Part shown: piece by piece, positions 7,161 to 12,706 of the stretch
How the letters are laid out: each line of letters opens with the position of its first letter
How positions within the stretch are numbered: the stretch's first letter is position 1
Assembly: GCA_030592355.1 (NCBI GenBank)
Contig: JAUVJE010000050.1
Span: forward strand, 1 to 12,706
Direction: 5' to 3'
DNA from: Clostridia bacterium
Lineage (GTDB): Bacteria > Bacillota > Clostridia > DUPQ01
Length of the DNA stretch: 12,706 nucleotides
Position numbers and translations under genes: made by a program
The notes under the pieces: model-generated
Told to the model about the DNA's origin: nothing
The model's input: the letters and a program-made list of their open reading frames with translations, nothing else
Database searches by the model: none

Positions 7161-7670
7161 TCAGTCGCGGCGGCGGCGTATAGACTCAAAAATACTTCGT
7201 TGCTCTCCGGTCAGTTGGTTTTCTAGGAAATTACGGTCTTTTTTCTTATGTTTTTTATTAAAATGTTCCTTTTTTGAATTTTGAATTTCTATTTTGAGTT
7301 CTGACGGAGTCATTCGGAATCCGCCTTTTTGTAAAATTGTTTTTTGCTCCATATAATCACCTGTTGCAACACGTATGGTTTTACCTACACCATATTCTTT
7401 TACAAATCTTTCTATGAAATTGTCCGCCGTCTGGTTTTCTCTGGTAAAAACAACTTTAATATTATCATGTACACCAAGACTGCCCAAACCCTCTTTTACT
7501 TTATATGCATCGAAGACAACAACCATCCTGCAACCTGAATATCCCTGGTAATCAGAAAGCATATCCAGAAACTTTTCCCTAGCTTCTTCCAATGAAAGCA
7601 CATTCAAATCAAATAAATCAGTCCATGTGTTTATTATGTTGTATCCGTCGATGATTAAAAATTCCCTCAT
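7161..7670 (-). CDS. yacP: YacP/Rae1-family NYN-domain endoribonuclease
   Basis: 169 residues, the usual length. The NYN (PIN-like) fold is shown by its acidic residues: IDGYN with Asp8 (6-11), VVFDAYK with Asp54 (51-57), ENQTADNFIER with Asp83 (78-88) and VATGDYMEQ with Asp105 (101-109). The B. subtilis homologue Rae1 cuts mRNA in the ribosomal A site; that this protein does so is inferred from family. The C-terminus (131-169) is very basic (KKEHFNKKHKKK, IRRRRD), fitting ribosome or RNA contact. The start overlaps the rlmB stop by four bases (ATGA) and has AAAGGA seven bases upstream. It is the last gene of the six-gene block, keeping the usual order mrnC-rlmB-yacP. The final RRRRD is encoded by a CGN-rich run that stands out from the AT-rich surroundings. 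Confidence 0.93.
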   Translation of the reverse strand: MREFLIIDGYNIINTWTDLFDLNVLSLEEAREKFLDMLSDYQGYSGCRMVVVFDAYKVKEGLGSLGVHDNIKVVFTRENQTADNFIERFVKEYGVGKTIRVATGDYMEQKTILQKGGFRMTPSELKIEIQNSKKEHFNKKHKKKDRNFLENQLTGEQRSIFESIRRRRD

Positions 7671-8413
7671 CCGGCATTCCTTTGTCTGAGCACTTCAAAC
7701 AAAATTATGGCTGCCGCATTTGACGCATTCAATGATGACATCTTACCTGCCATTGGAATTTTAAGGTTAAAATCACAGCTTTCCCGGACAAGCCTGCTCA
7801 TGCCTTTCCCTTCACTGCCTATAACCACGCCAATGGGGCCTTTTAGGTTAGAGTCATAATACTTTGACTCCCCGTTTGCATCCGTACCTGCAATCCACAA
7901 ACCTTTTTCTTTCAGTTCAATAATAGTCTTAGTTATATTAGTAACACGAGCTACCGGGATATGCAACAAAGCTCCGGCGCTGGCTTTCACCGCCATTGAC
8001 GACACCGGCGCAGCTCTATGTTTATGTATGACAAGCCCATGGGCACCGCAGGCTTCTGCCGTTCGGGCTATTGCACCGAAATTATGAACATCTTCAATAC
8101 CATCAAGTATGACAATAAATGCATCCTCTCCCTTATCTGCCGCCCGCTTTAAAATATCCCGTAGCATATAAAATTTCACCGGCGAGATATTTGCAACTAC
8201 TCCCTGATGGTTTTTGGCAGGAATCAAGCCGTCCAGCTTGACGGGCGAAACTTCTTTAACAGGAATTCCCTGTTTTTTCGCCTTTGCTGCAATGGCTCTT
8301 ATTATCCCTTCCTTAGAACCTTTGGCAATCATTATATTGTTGATATCTGTATTTGACTTTAGTGCTTCCATCACCGGATTTCGTCCGGCAATAAGTGTAA
8401 TATCTTCCTTCAT
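7667..8413 (-). CDS. rlmB: 23S rRNA (guanosine-2'-O)-methyltransferase RlmB (TrmH/SpoU family)
   Basis: 248 residues, normal for the family. It uses S-adenosylmethionine to methylate a ribose 2'-O; E. coli RlmB acts on G2251 of 23S rRNA. Seen: an N-terminal substrate-binding domain (IAGRNPVMEAL, 8-18; KNHQGVVA, 67-74), then the SPOUT knot motifs NFGAIARTAEACG (111-123, with Asn111 and the catalytic Arg117), VIGSEGKGMS (197-206) and MSSLNASNAAAI (225-236). All key residues are kept. The ATG overlaps the mrnC stop by four bases, and AGGGG lies eight bases upstream inside mrnC, so it is translationally coupled. In many Firmicutes this gene follows mrnC and precedes yacP, as here. Other SpoU enzymes such as TrmH are less likely given this context and the N-terminal domain. 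Confidence 0.95.
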   Translation of the reverse strand: MKEDITLIAGRNPVMEALKSNTDINNIMIAKGSKEGIIRAIAAKAKKQGIPVKEVSPVKLDGLIPAKNHQGVVANISPVKFYMLRDILKRAADKGEDAFIVILDGIEDVHNFGAIARTAEACGAHGLVIHKHRAAPVSSMAVKASAGALLHIPVARVTNITKTIIELKEKGLWIAGTDANGESKYYDSNLKGPIGVVIGSEGKGMSRLVRESCDFNLKIPMAGKMSSLNASNAAAIILFEVLRQRNAG

Positions 8414-8820
8414 TTTGTTTCCCCTGCCGCCATCCTCAGGATATTAAGCAGCCTTTTCTCATCTTTTTTTAAATATAAATAACCCAGCAGGGTTTCAAAT
8501 GCTGTAGCAAATGAATAATCCGCAGGGTCTGCATTTTTAGGTATGGATCCCATATTGGCATTTCTGCCTCTTTTTGCAATTTGAAGCTCAGTTTCGCTCA
8601 AACTGCTAAGAATATTCTCATAAGCTTCCCTTTGCTTTGCAGCTTTTACATAACCTACCGCACCGTTATGCAACCTGCCCGTATTTCTGATTCCACCGGA
8701 TATAAGAAGTCCCCTTATATAAAGGTCATAAACAGCATCCCCTATAAAAGCCAACGCGGGTGCGGATATCTGGTCAGGTCGTTCAAATCCGAGGTCATCA
8801 AGAAGAATAAAGTCACTCAT
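8410..8820 (-). CDS. mrnC: Mini-ribonuclease 3 (MrnC)
   Basis: 136 residues. A lone RNase III catalytic domain without a dsRNA-binding domain, which in B. subtilis matures the ends of 23S rRNA. Seen: the signature SAPALAFIGDAVYDLYIR (19-36) with catalytic Asp28, RGRNAN (84-89), and DYSFATAFETLLGYLYL (101-117) with catalytic Glu109. The start overlaps plsY by eight bases; GGAAGG inside plsY is the likely ribosome site. Usually this gene follows cysS; here it follows plsY instead. The catalytic residues are intact and the length is normal, so there is no sign of decay. Confidence 0.95.
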   Translation of the reverse strand: MSDFILLDDLGFERPDQISAPALAFIGDAVYDLYIRGLLISGGIRNTGRLHNGAVGYVKAAKQREAYENILSSLSETELQIAKRGRNANMGSIPKNADPADYSFATAFETLLGYLYLKKDEKRLLNILRMAAGETK

Positions 8821-9457
8821 CTTTCAATCCTTCCGGTTTTTTCTTTTTAAAACTCAATTTATTTTCATTTTCGTGCACCAGTCTTACTAAATTAGCCTTG
8901 TGTCTGTATATTGCCAATGCAGCAAGAAAAATCATAAAACAGATAAATGCAACGGAATGCCCCAAAGCCAAGGCAACTACAGGCACAGCAGCCGAACCCA
9001 TCACAGAACCCAATGAAACATATCTGAAAACAGCAACTATAATTATGAACACAGCCAACACGATAAGACCCATTTTCCAATCAAGCATAAAAATGACAGT
9101 AGCAGTCGTAAGGATGCCTTTTCCACCTTTAAATCTAAAATATACCGGCCAATTATGACCAACTACTGCGAATGTTCCGGCCATCACTCCATATAATTCT
9201 CCAAGGGAATTCTCTCCTGACCATTTTTGCAGTAAAATCCCCAGTAATACAGCTAAAACACCTTTTAGAATATCACCTGCCAGCACCATCAGCGCAGCTT
9301 TTTTGCCAAGTACGCGAAATGTATTTGTAAGCCCTGCATTTTTACTGCCCTGCATCCTTACATCAATACCATACAATCTGCCCACCAGTATCGATGAATT
9401 AACCGATCCCACGGCATATCCTATGACGGCGCATAAAATTAATAATAAAATACTCAT
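8813..9457 (-). CDS. plsY: Acyl-phosphate:glycerol-3-phosphate acyltransferase PlsY
   Basis: 214 residues. An integral membrane enzyme that transfers an acyl group from acyl-phosphate (made by PlsX) to glycerol-3-phosphate, giving lysophosphatidic acid, the first step of phospholipid synthesis in most Firmicutes. Membrane helices are visible near 2-22, 52-76, 90-108, 120-147 and 153-184. Motif 1 spans GSVNSSILVGR (17-27) and QGSKNAGLTNTFRVLGK (36-52); motif 2 is GHNWPVYFRFKGGKG (100-114); motif 3 lies around GSAAVPVVALALGH (154-167). The usual GSGN-GATN core reads GSKN-GLTN, a mild variant. The tail from 186 is charged and cytoplasmic. Start ATG is one base past the der stop, with AGGGAG about eight bases upstream. 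DUF512-der-plsY is a common clostridial arrangement, normally followed by gpsA, which is absent here. Confidence 0.95.
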   Translation of the reverse strand: MSILLLILCAVIGYAVGSVNSSILVGRLYGIDVRMQGSKNAGLTNTFRVLGKKAALMVLAGDILKGVLAVLLGILLQKWSGENSLGELYGVMAGTFAVVGHNWPVYFRFKGGKGILTTATVIFMLDWKMGLIVLAVFIIIVAVFRYVSLGSVMGSAAVPVVALALGHSVAFICFMIFLAALAIYRHKANLVRLVHENENKLSFKKKKPEGLKDE

Positions 9458-9458
9458 G

Positions 9459-10784
9459 CTATCTCTCCCTTTTTCTTTCCCTTACGAAAAATCGCACAGG
9501 GGTTCCATAGAATCCAAAAGCTTCTCTCAATTGATTTTCAATATAACGCTGATATGAAAAGTGCAGGAGGTCCTTATTATTAACAAAAAGCACAAATGTA
9601 GGTGGTTTAATAGACGCCTGCGTAATATAGAAAATTTTCAACCGTTTCCCTCTGTCTGAGGGCGGCTGTACCATTGCCATGGCATCATTCAGGATATCGT
9701 TCAATATTCCGGTAGGCACCCTTATGCAACAGCTATTGTAAACCGCTTCAATCATATCGTACAAGCTTTCGACCCGCTTTCCCGTTTTTGCAGAGATAGT
9801 GGTTACCGGCGCATATTTCATAAACGCAAGTTTTTCTTTTGTCTGGTCCGTGTGCTTTTTATAGGTGCTGTTTTCCATTTTAATAAGGTCCCATTTATTG
9901 ATGGCCACTATAATACCTTTGCCTTCTTCGTGAGCATATCCGGCAATCTTGGTGTCCTGTTCCGTCACCCCGTCTTTGGCGTCAATCATGACTATACATA
10001 CATCAGCCCGTTCAACAGCTGTCCATGCCCTGAGGATGCTGTATTTTTCGATGTTGTCATAAATTTTACTCTTTCGCCTTATGCCTGCGGTGTCTATGAA
10101 AACATATTTTGTTCCATTATGCTCAACCGGTGTGTCCAAAGCATCCCTGGTAGTGCCTGGTTTGTCACTGACAATGGCACGCTCCTCGCCGAGAAACCTA
10201 TTAAGAAGGGATGATTTGCCGGCATTCGGTTTTCCTATGATGGCTACATGAATTACATCATCCTCTTCTTCATTTAAATATTCTTTATCAAAATGATTGT
10301 AAACGGCGTCCAGTAATTCTCCCATGCCAAGTCCATGCAGTGACGAAATTGGGAAAATTTCGCCTATGCCCAAATTGTAGAATTCATACACTTCCGGGGG
10401 TGTATCGCCAACCTGGTCCACTTTATTAACTGCTATAATAGTCGGCTTGCCGGATTTATACAGTATCTGTGCAACTTCCATATCCGAAGCAGTGACTCCG
10501 CTTTTTATATCAGTTATTAAAATAATAATATCCGCGGTTTCAATTGCTATTTCTGCCTGAATCCGCATTTTTTTTAGAATTTTATCGTCGCTGAAAGGCT
10601 CAATGCCTCCGGTGTCTATAACTGTGAATTCCCGGCCACGCCATTCGGCTGCAGCATAAATTCTATCTCGTGTAACACCTGGGGTATCTTCTACGATGGA
10701 TATGCGTTTCCCTACTATGTAATTAAAAAATGCAGATTTGCCGACGTTGGGCCGTCCAACGACCGCTACTATAGGTTTAGACAT
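9459..10784 (-). CDS. der: Ribosome biogenesis GTPase Der (EngA)
   Basis: 441 residues, normal for Der. Two tandem GTPase domains assist late 50S subunit assembly. Domain 1: GRPNVGKS (10-17), TPGVTRDR (34-41), DTGG (57-60), NKVD (120-123). Domain 2: GKPNAGKS (184-191), KPGTTRD (208-214), DTAG (231-234), NKWD (296-299), SAKTG (331-335). A KH-like RNA-binding domain follows (about 355-441), with the typical end FGFYGTPVRFFVRERK. All G-motifs are intact. The gene starts inside the last codons of the DUF512 gene (eight-base overlap) and has GGGAGGG six bases upstream. It ends in TAG, the only amber terminator among the complete genes here, which matters for judging the in-frame TAG at 5121-5123. 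Confidence 0.98.
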   Translation of the reverse strand: MSKPIVAVVGRPNVGKSAFFNYIVGKRISIVEDTPGVTRDRIYAAAEWRGREFTVIDTGGIEPFSDDKILKKMRIQAEIAIETADIIILITDIKSGVTASDMEVAQILYKSGKPTIIAVNKVDQVGDTPPEVYEFYNLGIGEIFPISSLHGLGMGELLDAVYNHFDKEYLNEEEDDVIHVAIIGKPNAGKSSLLNRFLGEERAIVSDKPGTTRDALDTPVEHNGTKYVFIDTAGIRRKSKIYDNIEKYSILRAWTAVERADVCIVMIDAKDGVTEQDTKIAGYAHEEGKGIIVAINKWDLIKMENSTYKKHTDQTKEKLAFMKYAPVTTISAKTGKRVESLYDMIEAVYNSCCIRVPTGILNDILNDAMAMVQPPSDRGKRLKIFYITQASIKPPTFVLFVNNKDLLHFSYQRYIENQLREAFGFYGTPVRFFVRERKRER

Positions 10785-12102
10785 CCATTTCCCTCCCGAT
10801 TACTTTATCAATAAAATCATATCCCGACACATAAACCGGCGTAACTTTTACGCCAAGTGCTTCACTCATTTCATCAATGGTTGTATTGTCTAAAAACAGA
10901 TCTTCATCGGCTTTTAGCATGACACCGGGAAATAGAATTTCATCTCCCGGATTTTTATCCTTCATGGAGTTTATTATATCATTACCGGTAATTAACCCGG
11001 CTACAGTAACAGTTTCACCAAAAAAACTGTTTTTTACTTTATGAACCTTGATTTTTATTCCTTTGATTTTCTTTTCCGCAAACGCTGCCATTTTCTTCAT
11101 GAAATTGTAGGCCGCTACCCCTGTAACAATTGTTACGGTTCTCTTTTCTTTTAGATCAAAACTTTCAGATTCAAGGGCCAAAACCAACTCCTCCTCGAAA
11201 GATGCCATAAGTCCTACGCCGTTTTCTATCTGCGGATATCCGTCATATTCATTTGGTTTGGGAACATTTCGTTTCGCCATAACATAAAATTCATCAGCAG
11301 CATATACAAAATTTTTATCATGTAGATTTTTATAATCGCTCTGCAGACTTTCTACAAAATCAATGACTGTTTCAGATGCTTTCTTATCATATGGGATTAG
11401 TTTGGTAAGACGCTGTCTGTATTTAGTTATACCGACCGGAACTACAGACAGACTGTTCACATAAGGGTATAATTCGCCAAGTTCCTTAACTGTACGGTCT
11501 AGTTCATCACCATCGTTATACCCCCTCACCAAAACAATCTGGCAATTCATTGTTATCTTCTTTTTCGCTAGAAAACGGATTTTCTCCATAATGTCACCCG
11601 CGAAACGATTGTTCATCATTCTGACGCGAAGTTCAGGATTTACTGTGTGTACTGAAATATTAATAGGCGACAAATGAAGCCTGGCTAGTCGCTTGAGTTC
11701 ATTCATCCCCGTATTGGTGAGAGTCACATAATTCCCATGAAGCAGTGAAAGCCGTGCATCATCATCTTTGTAATACAATGTTTCCCTCATTCCCGGAGGA
11801 AGTTGGTCAATGAAGCAAAAAATGCATTTATTATCGCAACTTTTCTGTCCGTCAATCAAATCTTCTTTAAACCGGATTCCAATATCCGTATATTCTTCTT
11901 TATAGATTTTCAGTTTTTCAAGAGCGCCATTGCCTTTCTTAATTTTCAGTTTTATCTTATGCCCGCTCATAGCATAATGGTAATCGAAAATATCCTTCAG
12001 TGGTTTTCCGTTTAAAGAGACAACAATGTCACCGGGAGCAAGATTTGCTTCCCAGGCGATGCTATTCATTTCCACTTCCATAATTTTTGCGTTGTTTCCC
12101 AT
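10777..12102 (-). CDS. DUF512 radical-SAM protein with N-terminal PDZ-like domain
   Basis: 441 residues. Three parts: a PDZ-like N-terminus (about 1-70, LAPGDIVVSLNGKPLKDIFDY); a radical-SAM core with the Cys-x3-Cys-x2-Cys cluster (C89, C93, C96 in CDNKCIFCFIDQLP) that should hold a 4Fe-4S cluster, followed by LHGNYVTLTN (121-130) and PINISVHTVNPELR (146-159); and a C-terminal DUF512 region (about 225-441, with GVGLM, VTGVAAYNFM, VAGLITGNDI, LFPGVMLK, FLDNTTIDEM). The family is widespread in Clostridia next to der, but its substrate is unknown; the context hints at ribosome or RNA-linked work, which is inference only. Start at 12102: GGTGAAAG lies about 12 bases upstream, a slightly distant ribosome site; no better in-frame start is seen. 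It heads the six-gene block and overlaps der by eight bases. Confidence 0.93.
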   Translation of the reverse strand: MGNNAKIMEVEMNSIAWEANLAPGDIVVSLNGKPLKDIFDYHYAMSGHKIKLKIKKGNGALEKLKIYKEEYTDIGIRFKEDLIDGQKSCDNKCIFCFIDQLPPGMRETLYYKDDDARLSLLHGNYVTLTNTGMNELKRLARLHLSPINISVHTVNPELRVRMMNNRFAGDIMEKIRFLAKKKITMNCQIVLVRGYNDGDELDRTVKELGELYPYVNSLSVVPVGITKYRQRLTKLIPYDKKASETVIDFVESLQSDYKNLHDKNFVYAADEFYVMAKRNVPKPNEYDGYPQIENGVGLMASFEEELVLALESESFDLKEKRTVTIVTGVAAYNFMKKMAAFAEKKIKGIKIKVHKVKNSFFGETVTVAGLITGNDIINSMKDKNPGDEILFPGVMLKADEDLFLDNTTIDEMSEALGVKVTPVYVSGYDFIDKVIGREMDV

Positions 12103-12158
12103 AATACCAATCTTTCACCAGGTCAAAAAACCGAAATTTCCAAATTTAATCATCTACT

Positions 12159-12164
12159 ATTATA
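12159..12164 (-). promoter_or_regulatory. Candidate -10 box for the DUF512-der-plsY-mrnC-rlmB-yacP block
   Basis: A perfect TATAAT on the minus strand sits about 57 bases before the DUF512 start in an AT-rich stretch, but no convincing -35 box lies 16-18 bases upstream. A second possible -35 (TTGACA, near 12256-12261) follows the terminator-like hairpin, without a good -10 at the right distance. The block must be transcribed from somewhere here, since no gene reads into it. Confidence 0.35.
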
Positions 12165-12185
12165 TAGTAAATTTTCTAAAAGCGC

Positions 12186-12254
12186 CTAAGTCAGTTTACT
12201 CCTTATATCTTTAATCTTTGGTGCATTGCCATCCAAGTGCAGTAAGTCAGGCAT
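12186..12254 (-). other. Short ORF (22 codons), possible tail of a lost gene
   Basis: An ATG-to-TAG frame encoding MPDLLHLDGNAPKIKDIRSK plus LT. The composition looks protein-like, and the frame is open for only about eight more codons upstream before a TAA. There is no convincing ribosome site. It may be the C-terminal scrap of a degraded gene, such as a mobile element, but I do not recognise it and chance is quite possible. Confidence 0.2.
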
Positions 12255-12260
12255 TATGTC

Positions 12261-12298
12261 AAGAAAGCCGCCGGATGATTAAAATCATATCCTGCGGC
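12261..12298 (-). terminator. Terminator-like hairpin upstream of the DUF512 gene
   Basis: On the minus strand GCCGC-x-GGAT pairs with ATCC-x-GCGGC around a short AT loop (12267-12298), followed by TTTCTTG. The stem has one mismatch and a small bulge and the T-tract is short, so termination would be moderate. It starts four bases past the stop of the open frame ending at 12302, and would shield the ribosome-biogenesis block from transcription coming from the intron side. Confidence 0.55.
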
Positions 12299-12301
12299 TA
12301 A

Positions 12302-12568
12302 TTAACTTATCTGTCTGACGTTGAATGGAAATAAAGGTTCTGTTCTGATAGAGAGAATTTGGTTGCAGATGATGTTTGGAAAGCATTTACCGAGTGACGT
12401 GTATGTAATATACATGAACGAGGCCCTGTTTGCGCACGGGTAATGGTCATGTTCCTCGCCTTCGGCTCCGATACATGAACGGTACCCTACGCGCCGTATG
12501 ATATTTCTCAATTCCTTTGGAATCTGCGATATATCATTTGCCAAACTAAGTAAATCCGACAAATACAA
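12302..12568 (-). other. Unassigned segment with an 88-codon open frame, downstream of the intron end
   Basis: From a TTG at 12568 to a TAA at 12302 one frame stays open (YLSDLLSLANDISQIPKELR near its start, then a Cys-rich stretch); the two other minus frames are closed. The open frame continues a little upstream of the TTG, to a TGA at the intron-proximal side, so no real start is evident and there is no ribosome site. The segment ends just before a terminator-like hairpin, as the 3' end of a truncated gene would. It also contains an 11-base direct repeat, ATACATGAACG, at 12410-12420 and 12471-12481. I do not recognise the product. It may be the 3' exon of a gene split by the intron, or non-coding. 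Confidence 0.3.
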
Positions 12569-12610
12569 TCGAGTAGGAGGCAGCCGATTAGTTCGACTGC
12601 CGACCTCTCA
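12569..12610 (-). other. Second domain-VI-like hairpin next to the group II intron end
   Basis: Directly after the intron's TACTCGAC comes TGAGAGG, an 8-bp hairpin (GGCAGTCG / CGGCTGCC, one G-T pair, 7-base loop), then CCTACTCGAT. This repeats the layout of the preceding domain VI: TGTGAGAAG, hairpin, GCTTACTCGAC. It could be the tail of a second, older intron, a 3' extension of the same intron, or a terminator stem. The loop and arm sequences differ, so it is not a simple copy. Confidence 0.5.
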
Positions 12611-12706
12611 GTCGAGTAAGCAAAAGGAATTTCACCTTAAGCTTCTCACAGAACCGTACGTGAAAGTCTCCTTTCATACGGCTCATATCATTCAACCTAT
12701 CAAGTA
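12611..12706 (-). mobile_element. Group II intron, 3' end (domains V and VI); the rest lies beyond the window
   Basis: Read on the minus strand, 12651-12684 is exactly 34 bases and matches the group II domain V plan: GAGCCGTATG, then AAAG-GAGA-CTTT (a GNRA-type loop), then CACGTACGGTTC. The AGC catalytic triad is at its second to fourth bases. A 40-base domain VI follows (12611-12650): a stem AAGC...AAGG with CCTT...GCTT around an A-rich loop, ending TACTCGAC, a common bacterial intron 3' end with a terminal AY. The linker before domain V (GTTGAATGATAT) also fits. The reverse transcriptase/maturase ORF, if any, would lie to the right of the window. The 3' splice site is inferred to be after 12611. 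Domain V is very well conserved, so the identification is firm although only about 96 bases are visible. Confidence 0.9.

Noticed and set aside
7161..7190. CGG-type triplet run at the end of yacP as a repeat element
   Set aside because: It is only four or five triplets and encodes the basic RRRRD tail in frame; no wider repeat.
8898..9158. Plus-strand and alternate-frame open frames over plsY, der, the nucleotidase and other genes
   Set aside because: They lie wholly inside well-recognised minus-strand genes, lack ribosome sites and family motifs, and are shadows.
12103..12706. Riboswitch, T-box or tRNA in the upstream region of the DUF512 block
   Set aside because: No tRNA cloverleaf, T-box (TGGNACC-type) or known riboswitch core was seen; the structure there is explained by the intron end and a terminator-like hairpin.
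1..12706. CRISPR array, prophage or defence system
   Set aside because: No regularly spaced repeats, integrase, restriction or toxin-antitoxin genes are visible.

Overview
The window reads as a low-GC, Gram-positive, anaerobic clostridial chromosome. The signs are AT-rich intergenic DNA, strong AGGAGG-type ribosome binding sites, a two-subunit transketolase, Mini-RNase III and a YacP/Rae1-type NYN nuclease, a DUF512 radical-SAM protein next to der, and a 5'-nucleotidase with a LysM tail. Every gene I can support lies on the minus strand, so transcription runs from high to low coordinates.

The right end (about 12100-12706) is a scar of mobile or decayed DNA. It starts with the 3' end of a group II intron (domains V and VI), whose body lies beyond the window. 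Next comes a second, domain-VI-like hairpin, then an unassigned stretch with an 88-codon open frame that ends just before a terminator-like hairpin, and then a 22-codon ORF tail. None of this DNA resembles the housekeeping genes that follow.

From 12102 down to 7161 runs a tight six-gene block: DUF512 radical-SAM protein, der, plsY, mrnC, rlmB, yacP. Genes overlap by 4-8 bases or are 1 base apart. The block joins two units usually seen apart: DUF512-der-plsY, and the mrnC-rlmB-yacP part of the cysS operon. The shared theme is ribosome assembly and RNA maturation (Der, MrnC, RlmB, YacP), plus phospholipid synthesis (PlsY).

From 7121 to 5301 lies a stand-alone unit: promoter, secreted 5'-nucleotidase with a C-terminal LysM domain and a TTG start, then a strong intrinsic terminator. 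From 5242 to 1247 is a more accessory region: two tandem paralogues of the uroporphyrinogen-decarboxylase/corrinoid-methyltransferase superfamily (the first interrupted by an in-frame TAG at codon 24), a membrane-anchored TPR protein, and a decayed yitT pseudogene with frameshifts and an internal deletion. From 1266 to 1 is a promoter with a consensus -35 and the two split-transketolase genes, the second cut by the window edge.

I found no CRISPR array, tRNA, rRNA, prophage or defence cassette. The items most worth a second look are the in-frame amber codon in an otherwise intact methyltransferase-like gene, and the tandem domain-VI-like hairpins at the intron end, which could be a nested intron (twintron) scar or a 3' extension.
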